Assembly: GCA_047947135.1 (NCBI GenBank)
Contig: CP170457.1
Coordinates: 3,224,001-3,288,000, forward strand
Origin: Planctobacterium sp047947135
Lineage (GTDB): Bacteria > Pseudomonadota > Gammaproteobacteria > Enterobacterales > Alteromonadaceae
Direction: 5' to 3'
DNA length: 64,000 nt
The position numbers and the translations under genes were made by a program. The notes beneath the pieces are model-generated. The model worked only from the letters and a program-made list of their open reading frames with translations. It was not told where the DNA came from and did no database searches. Each line of letters opens with the position of its first letter. Position 1 is the first letter of the stretch. Of this stretch, positions 15,633 to 24,316 are shown piece after piece.

Positions 15633-16598
15633 TCATTTCTCTGCTGGTGTCAGTAGTTGTCCAGCATCTTGCAGAGAGACGGATACCGCGCAATGATCGC
15701 TCAACATCGCCTTTTCATTCATATCGTCATAATGATGTGTTTGGGCTGACCTGGAAATGAAATCACTATTTGTGCCACCAACGATAATATGGTCAATAAG
15801 TGCCGGATAACGAGGATGACAACCAATTAAATGTTTAGTGGTAATATTCAATGATGAATGGCGATTTAAAATACGAGTTAGCCGGTTATAGGGTGCTGAA
15901 AGACGGTGATTAAAATCACCCAAAATAATATAAGGTTTACCGCCCTCTTCCCGCTTTGCGACCCATTGCTCAAGCAATGGAATTTGCTTGGCAAGAACTA
16001 AACAAGCCTCTTTGTCACTTTGCGAGAAATCATCGACAAAGCAGCCACTTTTCATATGAACATTGAGAACATCGGTAACACCAATTGGCGTTTCTACAGT
16101 TACAACCAGGCCATAACGCAAGCCTGGAATATCAAGACCCAAATCATCATTGTTGGTGACTTTTAATAATTCAACCGATTTATCGATGGCAAAGGCTACC
16201 TTCTGCTGAGTTGAAGTAAAACCGCTCTCTCGACACTCATAAGTGGGGCTGTCAGGACGTTCTGAAAGGACTAATTGCCACTTATCCTCGGGAAAAATAA
16301 GTCGTAACGCCTGCTCAGAAGCCACTTCCTGCAAAGCAATAATTTTCGCATCAAGGCTCTTGGCGTAGTCTTGCATTGCAGTGATTTCGGCGTCAGTTCT
16401 CGGTTTACAGCCCGCATCAATTGGAAACGCAAAATGCTCGGCATTCCAAGTAGCTACCTTCATCACTGGAGTCGGTGCTGGTGCAGAGACATTAGTTGCA
16501 CTGGACACGCTTTGAGCCGCTATAGAATTAGGCTTTATCGCACAACCTGTGCACCAGATGGCAACCGCCGCGACCGCTAATAAATTTAACTTTTTCAT
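15633..16598 (-). CDS. Endonuclease/exonuclease/phosphatase-family lipoprotein
   Basis: 321 residues. The first ~19 residues form a lipoprotein signal (LLAVAAVAIWCTGC), so the protein is probably membrane-anchored in the periplasm. The EEP fold motifs are visible: KVATWNAEHF (about 47-56), ALQEVASEQ, MKSGCFVDDF, ILGDFNHRL and the final LSDHCAVSV, covering the metal-binding and catalytic Asn, Glu, Asp and His residues. Members cleave phosphodiesters, including nucleic acids and lipids. It is the last gene of the minus-strand zinc run, 50 bases after the COG0523 gene. A role in extracellular DNA or phosphate use under zinc limitation is speculative. Confidence 0.8.
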   Translation of the reverse strand: MKKLNLLAVAAVAIWCTGCAIKPNSIAAQSVSSATNVSAPAPTPVMKVATWNAEHFAFPIDAGCKPRTDAEITAMQDYAKSLDAKIIALQEVASEQALRLIFPEDKWQLVLSERPDSPTYECRESGFTSTQQKVAFAIDKSVELLKVTNNDDLGLDIPGLRYGLVVTVETPIGVTDVLNVHMKSGCFVDDFSQSDKEACLVLAKQIPLLEQWVAKREEGGKPYIILGDFNHRLSAPYNRLTRILNRHSSLNITTKHLIGCHPRYPALIDHIIVGGTNSDFISRSAQTHHYDDMNEKAMLSDHCAVSVSLQDAGQLLTPAEK

Positions 16599-16648
16599 TT
16601 TGACTCACTTTAATTGATTCATTCCATGTTTAAGGGGAATAACAATGC

Positions 16649-17677
16649 TCACACCCTGAATTTATCGACCTCAACTAAACTATCCAGTAACTTTGCCTGC
16701 CAGGCATCGTCAGTGTTATCGGCAATAATTTCAATTCGACTTTCCTGACAGTCATCCAACTCAACTTCTGTCAGTCCATCATCGACCAGGTTATAGCCAA
16801 ATACGCCTTCTGAGGTGATCATTACCGCCTTCATTCGCTCGGCGTTCAGGCTAGCAAATAGCGCAAGCAGCTTGTTGCGGTCAAACACCTTAACCGGCGA
16901 AAAGCGCCACCCTACACTGTTATATCCTTCGCCGTTGTTTTCTACTTTAAGGTAACCACACTCAGGAATAGCTTTGTCATTGATATTTGTCGATTTTTGC
17001 GGGTGATGATGGTGAGGTCCCTGCATTGTTAACGATGCTGCAATTTGTGAATCACCCACCAAAATAGCCGGGTTCAGATTGCCATGCTCGCTGAACTCGA
17101 TACAAACATGTTGCCCTTTGCGCTCGATTACAAATTCCGCTAACCGCGCCTTATCTGCTGGCTTGTACAAGTCGAGCTTGTTACCAACAATAATGTCGGC
17201 AATATCAATCTGCTGATTAAAAGTATCGTGTTTGGTGTAACGAGGGTCAGTTAACTTTCGGGCATCCACCAGAGTTACCGTTTTTTGAATATCCAACACT
17301 TCACGGTAATGCTCAGAAGTTAATACCTGCAACACTTCTTTTGGATGGCCGAGGCCGGTCGGCTCGATGAGCAATCGATCCGGATTAGCGCTCCGAAGTA
17401 ATTGATTTAGCGCAATTTGCATGGGTAAACCCGCAGTGCAACACATGCAGCCGCCGGGCACTTCACGGATAAACACACCGCTGTCAGCCCTCTGTTGGCC
17501 TTCCATAAAACCACCGTCGATGCCTATTTCGCCAAACTCGTTGACTAATATGGCCCAGTTTTCTGATTCAGGTTTTGATTTTAGTAATGACAAAATCGCT
17601 GTGGTTTTCCCTACACCTAGAAACCCGGTAATAATATTAGTGGGTATTGATTGGATCTTCTCTACGTTAGAGTTCAT
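16649..17677 (-). CDS. COG0523 (CobW/ZigA-type) GTPase, putative zinc metallochaperone
   Basis: 342 residues. GTP-binding motifs: Walker A GFLGVGKTT (about 18-26), Walker B region VNEFGEIGID (about 44-53) and NKLD (about 164). The invariant metal site is GGCMCC (about 75-80), and a His-rich HHHHP lies near 225, followed by the CobW C-terminal domain. Zur-regulated members such as ZigA and ZNG1 insert zinc into client enzymes during zinc starvation. The start overlaps the gamma-carbonic anhydrase gene by 11 bases, so the two are translationally coupled and the carbonic anhydrase is a plausible client. Confidence 0.88.
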   Translation of the reverse strand: MNSNVEKIQSIPTNIITGFLGVGKTTAILSLLKSKPESENWAILVNEFGEIGIDGGFMEGQQRADSGVFIREVPGGCMCCTAGLPMQIALNQLLRSANPDRLLIEPTGLGHPKEVLQVLTSEHYREVLDIQKTVTLVDARKLTDPRYTKHDTFNQQIDIADIIVGNKLDLYKPADKARLAEFVIERKGQHVCIEFSEHGNLNPAILVGDSQIAASLTMQGPHHHHPQKSTNINDKAIPECGYLKVENNGEGYNSVGWRFSPVKVFDRNKLLALFASLNAERMKAVMITSEGVFGYNLVDDGLTEVELDDCQESRIEIIADNTDDAWQAKLLDSLVEVDKFRV

Positions 17678-18227
17678 TGGCTAATTTTTTATAACCTTTT
17701 ACCAAATAATGATTAGCAGATACTACCGATTCAGAGAATGTCGAATACTCAGGTGGCACTTTTGAAATACTATCCAGATCAAAACCAGGCTCGATATTGG
17801 TCATTGGCGGCACATGAAATTTCTGTGGCAAGTCCAAGCCATCGATAACACAGTTATGCCTGACCACACAGCCATCACCTATTTGTGTTCTGAACACCAC
17901 AGAATTAAAGCCGATAAAAACGTCGTCGCCAACTTGACAGGGGCCGTGAATAATGGAGCGATGAGCAATTGAAGTGCGCGCTCCTATGGTGACTGCTGCA
18001 CCGGATTTGGAGTGAATGACAACCCCGTCCTGAATATTTGAATCCTGTTTGATGATAATGGCTTGCATATCACCTTCTTCATCAACTTCGTCGGCGCGGA
18101 TCACTGCATAAGGCCCGATAAAGACATTATCTTCAATAATTACTTTGCCGCAGATAATTGCCGTAGGATCGATAAAGGCACTTTCAGCAACCTCAGGCAT
18201 ATGGCCACTTGGATTTTTTCGTAACAT
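17667..18227 (-). CDS. Gamma-class carbonic anhydrase-family protein (left-handed beta-helix)
   Basis: 186 residues made of hexapeptide repeats throughout (IICGKVIIEDNVFIGPYAVI, then VTIGARTSIAHRSIIHGPCQ and VFIGFNSVVFR), folding as a left-handed parallel beta-helix. Metal-ligand-type His residues are in VVIHSKSG, IAHRSIIHG and RHNCVIDG. The family catalyses carbon dioxide hydration or is a structural relative. Paralogues placed in Zur regulons are thought to serve when the usual zinc enzyme fails, since gamma enzymes can use iron or cobalt. It precedes and overlaps the COG0523 GTPase gene. GAGAGAAAT precedes the ATG. Confidence 0.85.
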   Translation of the reverse strand: MLRKNPSGHMPEVAESAFIDPTAIICGKVIIEDNVFIGPYAVIRADEVDEEGDMQAIIIKQDSNIQDGVVIHSKSGAAVTIGARTSIAHRSIIHGPCQVGDDVFIGFNSVVFRTQIGDGCVVRHNCVIDGLDLPQKFHVPPMTNIEPGFDLDSISKVPPEYSTFSESVVSANHYLVKGYKKLANEL

Positions 18228-18306
18228 GGATTTCTCTCTTAATTAATCAGATTTCAATGTTCAACTTTGGTTATCACAGGGTTTGACTGCATGAGCTGTT
18301 CTATGG

Positions 18307-19239
18307 TCATACATTTGCCATGTTCTGCGGAAACTTTTGATCAATAACCACGGCATTGTGAGCGTGCAGACTTTCCTGGTGTTCCACTTTGAACCAGTAG
18401 TCGCTAAACAAGGTATTTGCTTCCAACGCCTGCTTTAATCGTCTGCCTGCATCTTCACAGAACATCAGGTTTTCAGCATTCAATCGGGCAAAGGCTTGTT
18501 CATCCTCGCGTTTTACCGCTGTTTGCACCGGCGTACCCAACACCTGCTCCAACTCTGCAATTAATGTGGAAATAACAGGGATAAAACCTTGCCGAAGGTT
18601 GAGTTTAATATAGGCATAGGAGCGTTGACTATGAGGCGTAGCGATAGATCCTTGTTCTGACGTGATCCACTCCACCAATGCATCCCGTGAAATGCTGTCC
18701 TCACCGAATTGCTGTTTAATCGCATCTCCTAAGGCCTGGCGAGATAACGCCGCAGAGCAGGGACAGGTGCTTGAATAGGAAATAGTCAGGGATAGCTCAG
18801 CGGTCATCTGCCCATTGATATACTCACAGCACAAAGACACCGGGTAGCTCTGATAACCAAACTCTTCGCTCTGCAAAGCAGGCTTACGTAAGTTGAGTTC
18901 AAACTGCAGCTGAAGTCTGGCGGAGTAGCTCAATCCTTGCTGAGACTCTACTAAATCCTTCAGCAGTTCCGCTAGTACTTCGGAACTGAACGGGCGGGTA
19001 CTTAGGGTATTCTTCAACCTGATGTACAAGCGCGACATATGAATACCTTTAGCTTCGGGCTGATCCAGGCTTACAAAAACATCGGCCTTAGCAGTAGTGT
19101 GCTGCGTTTTGAAATCCGAAATCGGCACCTCTATCGGCACAGCAATTTGCTCCATGCCAACCCACTTCAATGGTAAGGACGTGGCGGCGCTTTGCTTTGA
19201 AGCAATATCGGGCAAATTTAAATTTATAGACATATTCAC
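18307..19239 (-). CDS. folE2: GTP cyclohydrolase FolE2 (type IB)
   Basis: 310 residues covering the FolE2 family. Recognisable parts: LPLKWVGMEQIAVPIEV near the N-terminus, GIHMSRLYIRL (about 94-104), the active-site Cys region STCPCSAALSRQALG (about 169-183), HSQRSYAYIKL and the tail FMCEDAGRRL-like segment (MFCEDAGRRLKQAL). It makes dihydroneopterin triphosphate from GTP, the first step of folate synthesis. FolE2 does not need zinc, unlike FolE, and is commonly under Zur so folate is made during zinc starvation. The GTG at 19239 is chosen because AGGA lies seven bases before it. Confidence 0.93.
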   Translation of the reverse strand: MNMSINLNLPDIASKQSAATSLPLKWVGMEQIAVPIEVPISDFKTQHTTAKADVFVSLDQPEAKGIHMSRLYIRLKNTLSTRPFSSEVLAELLKDLVESQQGLSYSARLQLQFELNLRKPALQSEEFGYQSYPVSLCCEYINGQMTAELSLTISYSSTCPCSAALSRQALGDAIKQQFGEDSISRDALVEWITSEQGSIATPHSQRSYAYIKLNLRQGFIPVISTLIAELEQVLGTPVQTAVKREDEQAFARLNAENLMFCEDAGRRLKQALEANTLFSDYWFKVEHQESLHAHNAVVIDQKFPQNMANV

Positions 19240-19392
19240 GTGTTATTCCTTTATCGGTTGAAGAGCAAAGGCATAGCAGTATTAATACTTTCAATTCTTT
19301 GCTCTCGAATTCTTACAACTGCAGAAAATGACTTACCAACGGTGCTAACCCGGGAATCTTTACTGAGTGTCTGCATCATGTATTTGTGTGTC

Positions 19393-20070
19393 TCAAAGTA
19401 AAAAATCCAGTGTCATCAACAGGCGTTTTTCATCCTCCGGCACCGGTGGTGAACGGTGCACTAAACCGGCCCCTTCATTGCTTTCCCACAATTCCCCTTT
19501 TAACAGTGCAACGTCGCCACAATTCAATGTCTGAATACAGTCGGTGTTCGGATAAAGGCCTGATTCCTCATCTGATAGCCCCTTGCTTCCATGGCCCAGT
19601 TTCTGACGATTTACCCATTGATGGGGCAACCATTGAGAGCCTACACCATAAAAAGTGGTCACCAGTCGACATGGCACTCTATCCACATGAAAACGTGGGC
19701 ACATGGCCCTATCCAACACAGACAGACGCAACCCTACCTTGGGCAAATCAAACAAGCAGCTGAACATATTCACTAATTCGGAGATACGGTTTTGTAATTC
19801 CCGGGCATTGGATAAATCTGGCAGCGTATCATTAACATCAGTCTCTATGCGACTAGCATATATAGCTCTGGAAATATTCAGTTTCGGCTGCTGTTCTATT
19901 AACAACGCAGCTTGTTGCTGAATAACTTCAGGCTGTTCACGCTTCCAGATGACGATATTGTTGTGCTGCTGATAAATATCAGTCAACACTGCGGGGTTGA
20001 GAGATTCCGCCATACCAATGGCTTTCGTTTCCGTTATATCCAAATCGTTAAAAGCGACTGACGTATTCAT
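19393..20070 (-). CDS. DUF1826 domain protein (zinc island)
   Basis: About 225 residues from the ATG at 20070 (a TTG at 20085 would add five residues). It matches DUF1826: NIVIWKREQPEVI near the N-terminus, RLSVLDRAMCPRFHVDRVPC with conserved Cys and His residues in the middle, then RLVTTFYGVGSQWLPHQWVN and ALLKGELWESNEGAGLVHRS. The His-x-Asp and the later His fit a cupin or oxygenase-like metal site. Function unknown, but the family is repeatedly found next to cobW, folE2 and Zur genes in proteobacteria. It is separated from MerC by 41 bases. Confidence 0.82.
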   Translation of the reverse strand: MNTSVAFNDLDITETKAIGMAESLNPAVLTDIYQQHNNIVIWKREQPEVIQQQAALLIEQQPKLNISRAIYASRIETDVNDTLPDLSNARELQNRISELVNMFSCLFDLPKVGLRLSVLDRAMCPRFHVDRVPCRLVTTFYGVGSQWLPHQWVNRQKLGHGSKGLSDEESGLYPNTDCIQTLNCGDVALLKGELWESNEGAGLVHRSPPVPEDEKRLLMTLDFLL

Positions 20071-20111
20071 ATCCAATACTCCCAAGGTAAAAAAGCCTTC
20101 AATTGATAACC

Positions 20112-20537
20112 CTACTCAGGTTGCTTGTTGTCATTGGGGCAGGGGCAGTGCTGGTTATCTTTCACACGACACAAGCGATAGTTAATCCAATGGCCAATGG
20201 CCACACAAGCAGAACCCAAAACCGTCAGTGTTTTCTCACCTGTTTCGCCAATTCGCTTTTCACCTAATAACAAAGCCAATATCAGCAAAATAAGACCAAT
20301 AGCCCCCATCCCTAATAATTGATAGCGCTTGTGTTGCTTGCAGCCCAGAGTCAAAGCAAAAACACTGCTGGGTATTACTGCAACTACCAACCACAAATGA
20401 AATTGTTCGCTATCTAGTTGCAGAATGGCCAGACTGGGGAGAAACACCAGAAGTATTGGCACCAACAGACAGTGGACTGCACACATTAGTGAAAGCCCTA
20501 TGGCAAATTTATCTGTAATACTCTGCGCTGTTTTCAT
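20112..20537 (-). CDS. MerC-domain membrane protein (zinc island)
   Basis: 141 residues with four membrane segments. The first contains the MerC-like Cys pair (GLSLMCAVHCLLVPILLVFL), which in mercury MerC binds the metal during uptake. The C-terminus is cytoplasmic or periplasmic with Cys and His (CRVKDNQHCPCPND). Chromosomal MerC-like proteins near Zur genes are assumed to take part in divalent-metal traffic rather than mercury resistance, and no other mer gene is present here. It lies between zur and the DUF1826 gene on the same strand, 130 bases after zur. Confidence 0.8.
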   Translation of the reverse strand: MKTAQSITDKFAIGLSLMCAVHCLLVPILLVFLPSLAILQLDSEQFHLWLVVAVIPSSVFALTLGCKQHKRYQLLGMGAIGLILLILALLLGEKRIGETGEKTLTVLGSACVAIGHWINYRLCRVKDNQHCPCPNDNKQPE

Positions 20538-20667
20538 TAACCTTACTCCTGTTAAATTGGGCGCCTAAATCGGCCCCTCCTAAAATATCACTTGGCCCAA
20601 AAAGCCAGTCTTTTTCTGCGCATAGCCATTAAGTTGGCCAGGGCACTGTTACTATTCACTTTGGTTC

Positions 20668-21147
20668 TTAATTGCTATTTAGGTCAGCAGTTGAGTGACA
20701 ATTTTGACAAACACCAGCAAGTTCAAGTTGTGTTTCTGACAGCGAGTAGCCCTTTTTACCGGCGATTTTAAGCAGTTCACTGACAATGTTCTCTGAGGTT
20801 TCCACTTCACTTACCTTCTGGCAGGATTTGCAAATCAGAAAAGCCGACACCAGATGTTGGCAGGAGCCGCAACTACTATTGCAAGGCATGTATTTATTGG
20901 CTGAATGCAAGCGATGCACTAAACGGACAGATTCTAGAAAATCCAGAATGCGGTAAACCGACATTGCCATGATGGGAGATTCCGTCACCTGATTATAAGC
21001 ATCGATAAGTTCGTAAGCAGACATAGGGCCTTCCGCTTTCAACAATATTTCTAGAACGCGTTGCCGCTTTTCCGTCAGCTTCTTTCCTGAGGATTCGCAT
21101 GCCTGCCTCGCAGATAGCAGTGTGCTTTGCAACAGTTTATGCTCCAT
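20668..21147 (-). CDS. zur: Zinc uptake regulator Zur (Fur family)
   Basis: 159 residues from the ATG at 21147, whose first base is the last base of the zrgA stop codon (TAATG coupling); a GTG at 21156 is less likely. The winged-helix DNA-binding domain spans about 15-90 (ARQACESSGKKLTEKRQRVL; PMSAYELIDAYN; MSVYRILDFLESVRLVHRL). The C-terminal half carries the metal-site Cys groups CNSSCGSC, CKSC and CQNC, more typical of Zur than Fur. It represses zinc-uptake genes when zinc is bound. Placement directly after zrgA, behind tandem Zur-box-like sites, predicts autoregulation. Confidence 0.9.
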   Translation of the reverse strand: MEHKLLQSTLLSARQACESSGKKLTEKRQRVLEILLKAEGPMSAYELIDAYNQVTESPIMAMSVYRILDFLESVRLVHRLHSANKYMPCNSSCGSCQHLVSAFLICKSCQKVSEVETSENIVSELLKIAGKKGYSLSETQLELAGVCQNCHSTADLNSN

Positions 21148-21701
21148 TACAACCACTCAATAAATGGCTGGTTGCCATTAAGCTCAGCCACGCCCTGTCC
21201 GTTATCACGGATCCATTGGGTTTTTATATGTTGCAAAGTCCTGGCCCAGTCAAACAGTTTTACCGATATAGCGGTTACCTTTGATTCGCAGATGAAGAAA
21301 TACTCTACCTCAATATCGCTGTGTTTATTTTCTTGCTCATGCCTGGAATGATGATGGTGATCATCCTCCTCTCTATCACTATGAGCTTTATTATCGTCCT
21401 CCTGTTGGGGCAACACGTTTTTTACCCGATCCAATCTGCAACTACCCTTAAGCTCAACGACTTCATCAGCGCTCTCAAAGCGCTTTGTAACCTCTTTAAG
21501 TAAATGCTTTTGTTCCTCCGTTTCGGGTTTGTGTTCAAACCCAAGTATATCTGCGGCAGGTAAAATAAACTTGAGGTGCCATTTTTGTTGCTCCTGCGCA
21601 ATCAGCAATTGTCCATGCCCATGCACATGTTGCTGAGCGCTGACGTGAAAACTTAGTACCCATAGCAACAACATTTTCACCTGCAGATACCGTTTATTCA
21701 T
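21147..21701 (-). CDS. zrgA: ZrgA-like zinc-binding periplasmic protein (DUF2796)
   Basis: 184 residues from the ATG at 21701, chosen because AGGAG stands nine bases before it and it gives a good signal peptide (VKMLLLWVLSFHVSAQ); the track frame extends 14 residues further. Mature sequence opens with QHVHGHGQ, a DUF2796 signature, and carries a His-rich acidic insert (EEDDHHHHSRHEQE, about 114-127), typical zinc-binding composition. In Vibrio cholerae ZrgA belongs to a Zur-regulated second zinc uptake system. It is the first gene of the long minus-strand run and shares the intergenic Zur-box-like sites with the TonB receptor gene. Confidence 0.87.
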   Translation of the reverse strand: MNKRYLQVKMLLLWVLSFHVSAQQHVHGHGQLLIAQEQQKWHLKFILPAADILGFEHKPETEEQKHLLKEVTKRFESADEVVELKGSCRLDRVKNVLPQQEDDNKAHSDREEDDHHHHSRHEQENKHSDIEVEYFFICESKVTAISVKLFDWARTLQHIKTQWIRDNGQGVAELNGNQPFIEWL

Positions 21702-21754
21702 GGCACTCAACTCCTGACTTAGTAACAACAATTGCAAACGCATAATTGCCCCCG

Positions 21755-21807
21755 CAATTGATACAATATAACATCACACACCCAATTGATACAATATAAC
21801 ATTACAC
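21755..21807 (+). promoter_or_regulatory. Tandem Zur-box-like operators in the zrgA / TonB-receptor divergent promoter
   Basis: A 25-bp direct repeat (24 of 25 identical) occurs at 21755-21779 and 21783-21807, period 28 bp, close to three helical turns. Each contains the 17-mer TTGATACAATATAACAT (21758-21774 and 21786-21802), sharing its right half TATAACAT with the gammaproteobacterial Zur consensus and matching the site at 13494. The second copy ends 17 bases before the receptor start codon, so a bound repressor would block initiation; the first faces zrgA. Exact repeat spacing suggests cooperative binding. Confidence 0.7.
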
Positions 21808-21818
21808 TGGAGCGTAAA

Positions 21819-24281
21819 ATGTATAAGATCACGCGAGTGGCAACCTTGGTTGCGACGCTATTACCGGCCAGCGTGCTGGCACAATCTATTGAAGGCGTTG
21901 TGTTAAACAACAGCGGCAAAGGTGTTAACGGAGCCAAAGTAGAGGTTGAAGGCACCGGGATTAGAACAATCACCGACAGTAACGGTAATTTTGTGGTATC
22001 TGGCCTAAGCTCAGGCACTAGCGAACTACATATTACTGCACCTGGTTATGCTCACCTGCATCAGGACATTCACCTAACGCAAGACGACGTAAAACAAGCT
22101 ACCTTTACGCTTCGCCGGTCTCCTATCGAAGTGATGGATGTAATAGCAACCCCTATTCATTTGTCGATCATGGAATCGGCGTCTCCGGTCAGTGTATTAG
22201 CCGGAGAAACATTGCGTCGGCAACAAGCCGCTACCCTGGGCGACAGCCTGGAAAAGGTTACCGGTGTCCATAGTAATTTTCACGGCAATGTCGCCAGTAC
22301 CCCTATTATTCGCGGCTTAAGTGGCCCACGGGTAATGATTGCCCAGAATGGATTGGACGTCAGTGATGTATCACGGGTAGGACCGGATCACTCAGTGGCA
22401 TCAGAATCATCTACGGCACAGCAAATCGAAGTTCTTCGTGGTCCGGCAACCCTGTTTTATGGCAGTGGCGCCATAGGCGGTGTAGTAAATGTTGTTGACG
22501 GACGGGTACCCGTAGACAGCACCCCCCGTGCTGAATGGTTACTGGAGTCAGGCTCAGTTAACGATCAAAAACTCGCGTCTTTCAATGCCACCACAGGTAC
22601 AGAAAATTTCGCCTTTTATGCCGATGGCTATTGGCGTGATACCGAAGACTATGAAGTGCCTGTTGCTCCAGAAGCTAACCATGAAGAACATGATCAACAC
22701 GATTCTCATGAATTAGTGGTAGAAAACAGTGCTGAAGAATCCAATGGCTTTACTCTGGGTGCCAGCTACCTGTTTGAAAAAGGCTACTTGGGTGTTGCGG
22801 TTGAACAGTTCAACCGTGAGTACGGTATTCCCGGCCATAGCCACGGTGGTGAAGAGGAAGAAGAACACGGAGAAGAAGAAAGTGTCTTTGCCGATCTGGA
22901 ACAAACCCGGGTTCAGCTTTTAGGAGAGTTTAATGTCGATGGCGACTGGCTTAGCCAGGTAAATCTGCGCGGTGGCTTTACCGACTATAAACACGTCGAG
23001 ATTGAGCATGGCTCTGTAGGCACTCAGTTTGTAAACGAAACTCAGGAATTAAAAGTCGATCTGCTGCACACCCCATTCAACCACTGGAAAGGTGGCATCA
23101 GTCTGCACTATAAAATCAGCGAAGTAGCAGCACAAGGGGAAGAAGCATTTACCCCGCCATCTGAGTCAGAAACCCTGGCGTTAGCCGTGATGGAAGAAAA
23201 GCACTTTGGTAATGTACTGGTGCAACTGGGAGCAAGGATCGAGCGCGTAACCTTGACGGCAGACAACGTATTGTTACCAGAGCTTGAAGCACACGATCAC
23301 GACGAAGGCGAAGACGACCATGACCATGACCATGACCACAATCATGATCTCGACCATGGCCCAGAAAGTAGTTTTATCAGGGTGTTTTCTGTCGATCATG
23401 AATTCACTCCGGTCAGCCTCTCAGCAGGGTTGGTGTGGGATTTTACGCCGGGCTATAACATTGGGTTGTCTGTTTCCCGTTCTGAGCGCGCACCTTCTGC
23501 GTCCGAGTTATTTTCTTTCGGTCCGCACATCGGTACCGGTAGCTATGAAATTGGTGCATTGTTCGCATTGCACGACGAAGAAGACGAATTGCATATTGGT
23601 CTGTCGGAAGAAACTATTGATCTTGAAACCGCCAATAATATCGACCTGACTTTCCGTAAAACTCAGGGTGATGTGGGCTTTGTCTTTAACGCCTTCTATA
23701 ACCGGGTAGACAACTATTACTATCAAACCTCTACCGGCCTGTTCGCAGAAAGTGCTCATGATCACGGTGACGAAGACGGACACGATCACGGCGCCGAAGA
23801 CGAACATGGTCACGAAGAGCAGGAAGGCGAACTTCCAGTATTTATATTTAAGACTGACGATGTAATTTTGCACGGTTTTGAAGCTCAGGTTGCCTGGCAG
23901 GCTACCGATAGCTTTAAAGCTGCGCTGTTTTCTGATTATGTTCGCGCTCGTTTACAGGACGGTGGTGACCTTCCACGCACACCTCCACTGCGTTTTGGTA
24001 CCCAGTTCAGCTATGAAAATGAAAACATCAGCGCCCACCTGGATATCACCCGCTATCAGGAACAGGACCGTATTTCTTCACAAGAAACCGAAACCGATGG
24101 CTACACCATGATAGACGCCAGCATATCTTATGACTTACCGCTATCAGGTCAGGATATTGCTGTGTATCTGAAAGGTAACAACCTGACAGACACAGAAGCC
24201 CGAGTTCATAGTTCTTTCCTTAAAGACATTGCCCCTCGCCCGGGTCGCAATATAGCTGTTGGCATTAGAGGCTATTTCTAA
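21819..24281 (+). CDS. TonB-dependent outer-membrane receptor, ZnuD-like zinc receptor
   Basis: 820 residues from the ATG at 21819, preceded by CTGGAG; the signal peptide is TLVATLLPASVLAQ. A carboxypeptidase-regulatory-like domain (about 20-105, VVLNNSGKGVNGAKVEVEGT) precedes the plug (about 115-230; TPIIRGLSGPRVMIAQNGLD) and a 22-strand barrel ending in IAVGIRGYF. Four extracellular loops are packed with His, Asp and Glu, for example HEEHDQHDSHE, HSHGGEEEEEHGEEE and two longer His-Asp tracts near 500 and 645. These loops and the Zur-box-like operator make zinc the expected substrate, as for Neisseria ZnuD. The AztD-like gene follows after 35 bases. Confidence 0.88.
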   Translation: MYKITRVATLVATLLPASVLAQSIEGVVLNNSGKGVNGAKVEVEGTGIRTITDSNGNFVVSGLSSGTSELHITAPGYAHLHQDIHLTQDDVKQATFTLRRSPIEVMDVIATPIHLSIMESASPVSVLAGETLRRQQAATLGDSLEKVTGVHSNFHGNVASTPIIRGLSGPRVMIAQNGLDVSDVSRVGPDHSVASESSTAQQIEVLRGPATLFYGSGAIGGVVNVVDGRVPVDSTPRAEWLLESGSVNDQKLASFNATTGTENFAFYADGYWRDTEDYEVPVAPEANHEEHDQHDSHELVVENSAEESNGFTLGASYLFEKGYLGVAVEQFNREYGIPGHSHGGEEEEEHGEEESVFADLEQTRVQLLGEFNVDGDWLSQVNLRGGFTDYKHVEIEHGSVGTQFVNETQELKVDLLHTPFNHWKGGISLHYKISEVAAQGEEAFTPPSESETLALAVMEEKHFGNVLVQLGARIERVTLTADNVLLPELEAHDHDEGEDDHDHDHDHNHDLDHGPESSFIRVFSVDHEFTPVSLSAGLVWDFTPGYNIGLSVSRSERAPSASELFSFGPHIGTGSYEIGALFALHDEEDELHIGLSEETIDLETANNIDLTFRKTQGDVGFVFNAFYNRVDNYYYQTSTGLFAESAHDHGDEDGHDHGAEDEHGHEEQEGELPVFIFKTDDVILHGFEAQVAWQATDSFKAALFSDYVRARLQDGGDLPRTPPLRFGTQFSYENENISAHLDITRYQEQDRISSQETETDGYTMIDASISYDLPLSGQDIAVYLKGNNLTDTEARVHSSFLKDIAPRPGRNIAVGIRGYF

Positions 24282-24316
24282 ATTAACAAATATTGAAACA
24301 TCAAAAGGAACCTACA

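Noticed and set aside
19260..19302. Inverted repeat AGAGCAAAG / CTTTGCTCT upstream of folE2
   Set aside because: Perfect nine-base arms, but a 25-base loop and no T run or known operator match; function not supported.
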